Shown in pieces: positions 5,666 through 6,104 of a DNA stretch of 6,104 nt. Position 1 is the stretch's first letter. Every line of letters begins with the position of its first letter. This DNA comes from Myxococcales bacterium (GTDB taxonomy: Bacteria > Myxococcota_A > Polyangia > Polyangiales > Polyangiaceae), in assembly GCA_025362165.1 (NCBI GenBank), contig JANYHY010000536.1:1-6104 (forward strand), in the 5' to 3' direction. The position numbers were made by a program, and so were the translations under genes. A model generated the notes under the pieces. It was not told the DNA's origin and ran no database searches. It saw only the letters and a list, made by a program, of their open reading frames with translations.

Positions 5666-6104
5666 CTACTCTTCGTTGACTGCAGACAGCTCGGCTGGGG
5701 TCATCGGCGTCGTAGGACGCGGCGGGCGATGCACTTCGTCGCCGCCCTCCACGATCACGTGGAGCTGCTTGTAGGTCGGCAGACCCGTGCCGGCCGGGAT
5801 GAGACGTCCCATGATGACGTTCTCCTTGAGGCCGCGGAGGTGGTCTGTCTTGCCGCAGATCGCAGCCTCCGTGAGGACCTTGGTGGTCTCTTGGAAGCTC
5901 GACGCGCTGATGAAAGACTCGGTCGACAGCGACGCCTTGGTGATGCCGAGCAGCAACGGCTCCGCGATCGCCGGACGTCCGCCGCGCTCGATGACCTTCT
6001 CGTTCTCGCGCTCGAAGATGTGCTTCTCGATCTGCTCGTCGATGAGGAAGTTCGTGTCGCCGACATCCTTGATGCGCACGCGGCGCATCATCTGACGAAC
6101 GATG
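5666..6104 (-). CDS. rpoC: DNA-directed RNA polymerase subunit beta' (C-terminal part)
   Basis: The frame enters from the right edge and ends at a TAG (5668-5666), leaving 145 complete codons of a protein that normally has about 1,400 residues. The sequence is unmistakable for the beta' C-terminus: IVRQMMRRVRI, GDTNFLIDEQIEKHIF, EPLLLGITKASLSTESFIS, SFQETTKVLTEAA and DHLRGLKENVIMGRLIPAGTG appear in the standard order. This part helps form the lower clamp and the base of the secondary channel in core RNA polymerase. The last ~30 residues (HRPPRPTTPMTPAEL and onward) are a Pro-rich tail of the variable kind seen after the conserved end. A strong terminator follows, so transcription of the rpoBC unit should end before the next gene. 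The real start and most domains lie outside the window. Confidence 0.97.
   Translation of the reverse strand, partial: IVRQMMRRVRIKDVGDTNFLIDEQIEKHIFERENEKVIERGGRPAIAEPLLLGITKASLSTESFISASSFQETTKVLTEAAICGKTDHLRGLKENVIMGRLIPAGTGLPTYKQLHVIVEGGDEVHRPPRPTTPMTPAELSAVNEE

Noticed and set aside
5457..5774. 105-codon plus-strand open frame starting in the intergenic region
   Set aside because: It runs through the rpoC terminator and into antisense of the conserved rpoC end. No ribosome-binding site or family signature was seen.

Overview
This is a GC-rich bacterial window. It holds two complete, divergently transcribed DNA-repair genes (ku and ligD, the two-component bacterial non-homologous end-joining system), two complete genes of unknown function, and two genes cut by the window edges (one unidentified, the other the 3' end of rpoC). 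The organism is probably a myxobacterium or a relative (Myxococcota / former Deltaproteobacteria). This is inferred from the high GC content, the Ku and LigD subtypes, and a putative lipoprotein with a Cys/Gly-rich N-terminus, a short CxxxC...DGCE-type module and many Asp-Ala-Gly/Ser motifs, a style common in that group. No taxonomic marker in the window settles this.

Layout, left to right. (1) Positions 1-126, plus strand: the last 41 codons of an unidentified gene. (2) 136-999, minus strand: ku, converging on gene 1 with 9 bp between the stop codons. (3) 1000-1090: the 91-bp divergent ku/ligD intergenic region. (4) 1091-3631, plus strand: ligD, with domain order phosphoesterase-ligase-polymerase. 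(5) 3632-4777, minus strand: a putative secreted lipoprotein with about seven propeller-like repeats. Its stop codon abuts the ligD stop codon with no base between. (6) 4778-4808: a 31-bp intercistronic gap carrying parts of two inverted repeats. (7) 4809-5462, minus strand: a mostly helical protein of unknown function, possibly co-transcribed with gene 5. (8) 5463-5665: an intergenic stretch holding a convincing intrinsic terminator for rpoC and a weaker candidate promoter with an operator-like inverted repeat for gene 7. (9) 5666-6104, minus strand: the C-terminal 145 codons of rpoC.

How the genes work together. Ku binds and bridges double-strand DNA ends and recruits LigD. LigD processes the ends with its phosphoesterase, fills or extends them with its primase-like polymerase, and seals them with its ATP-dependent ligase. 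All three LigD active sites look intact. The lipoprotein and helical-protein genes form a separate minus-strand unit downstream of the rpoC terminator, with no visible functional link to end joining. I do not see a clearly undescribed system. The most interesting details are a complete zinc-ribbon-like His/Cys set in Ku, extra cysteines beside the LigD polymerase active site, and two consecutive hairpins that bracket the start and stop codons between genes 5 and 7. No tRNA, rRNA, CRISPR array or mobile element was seen.
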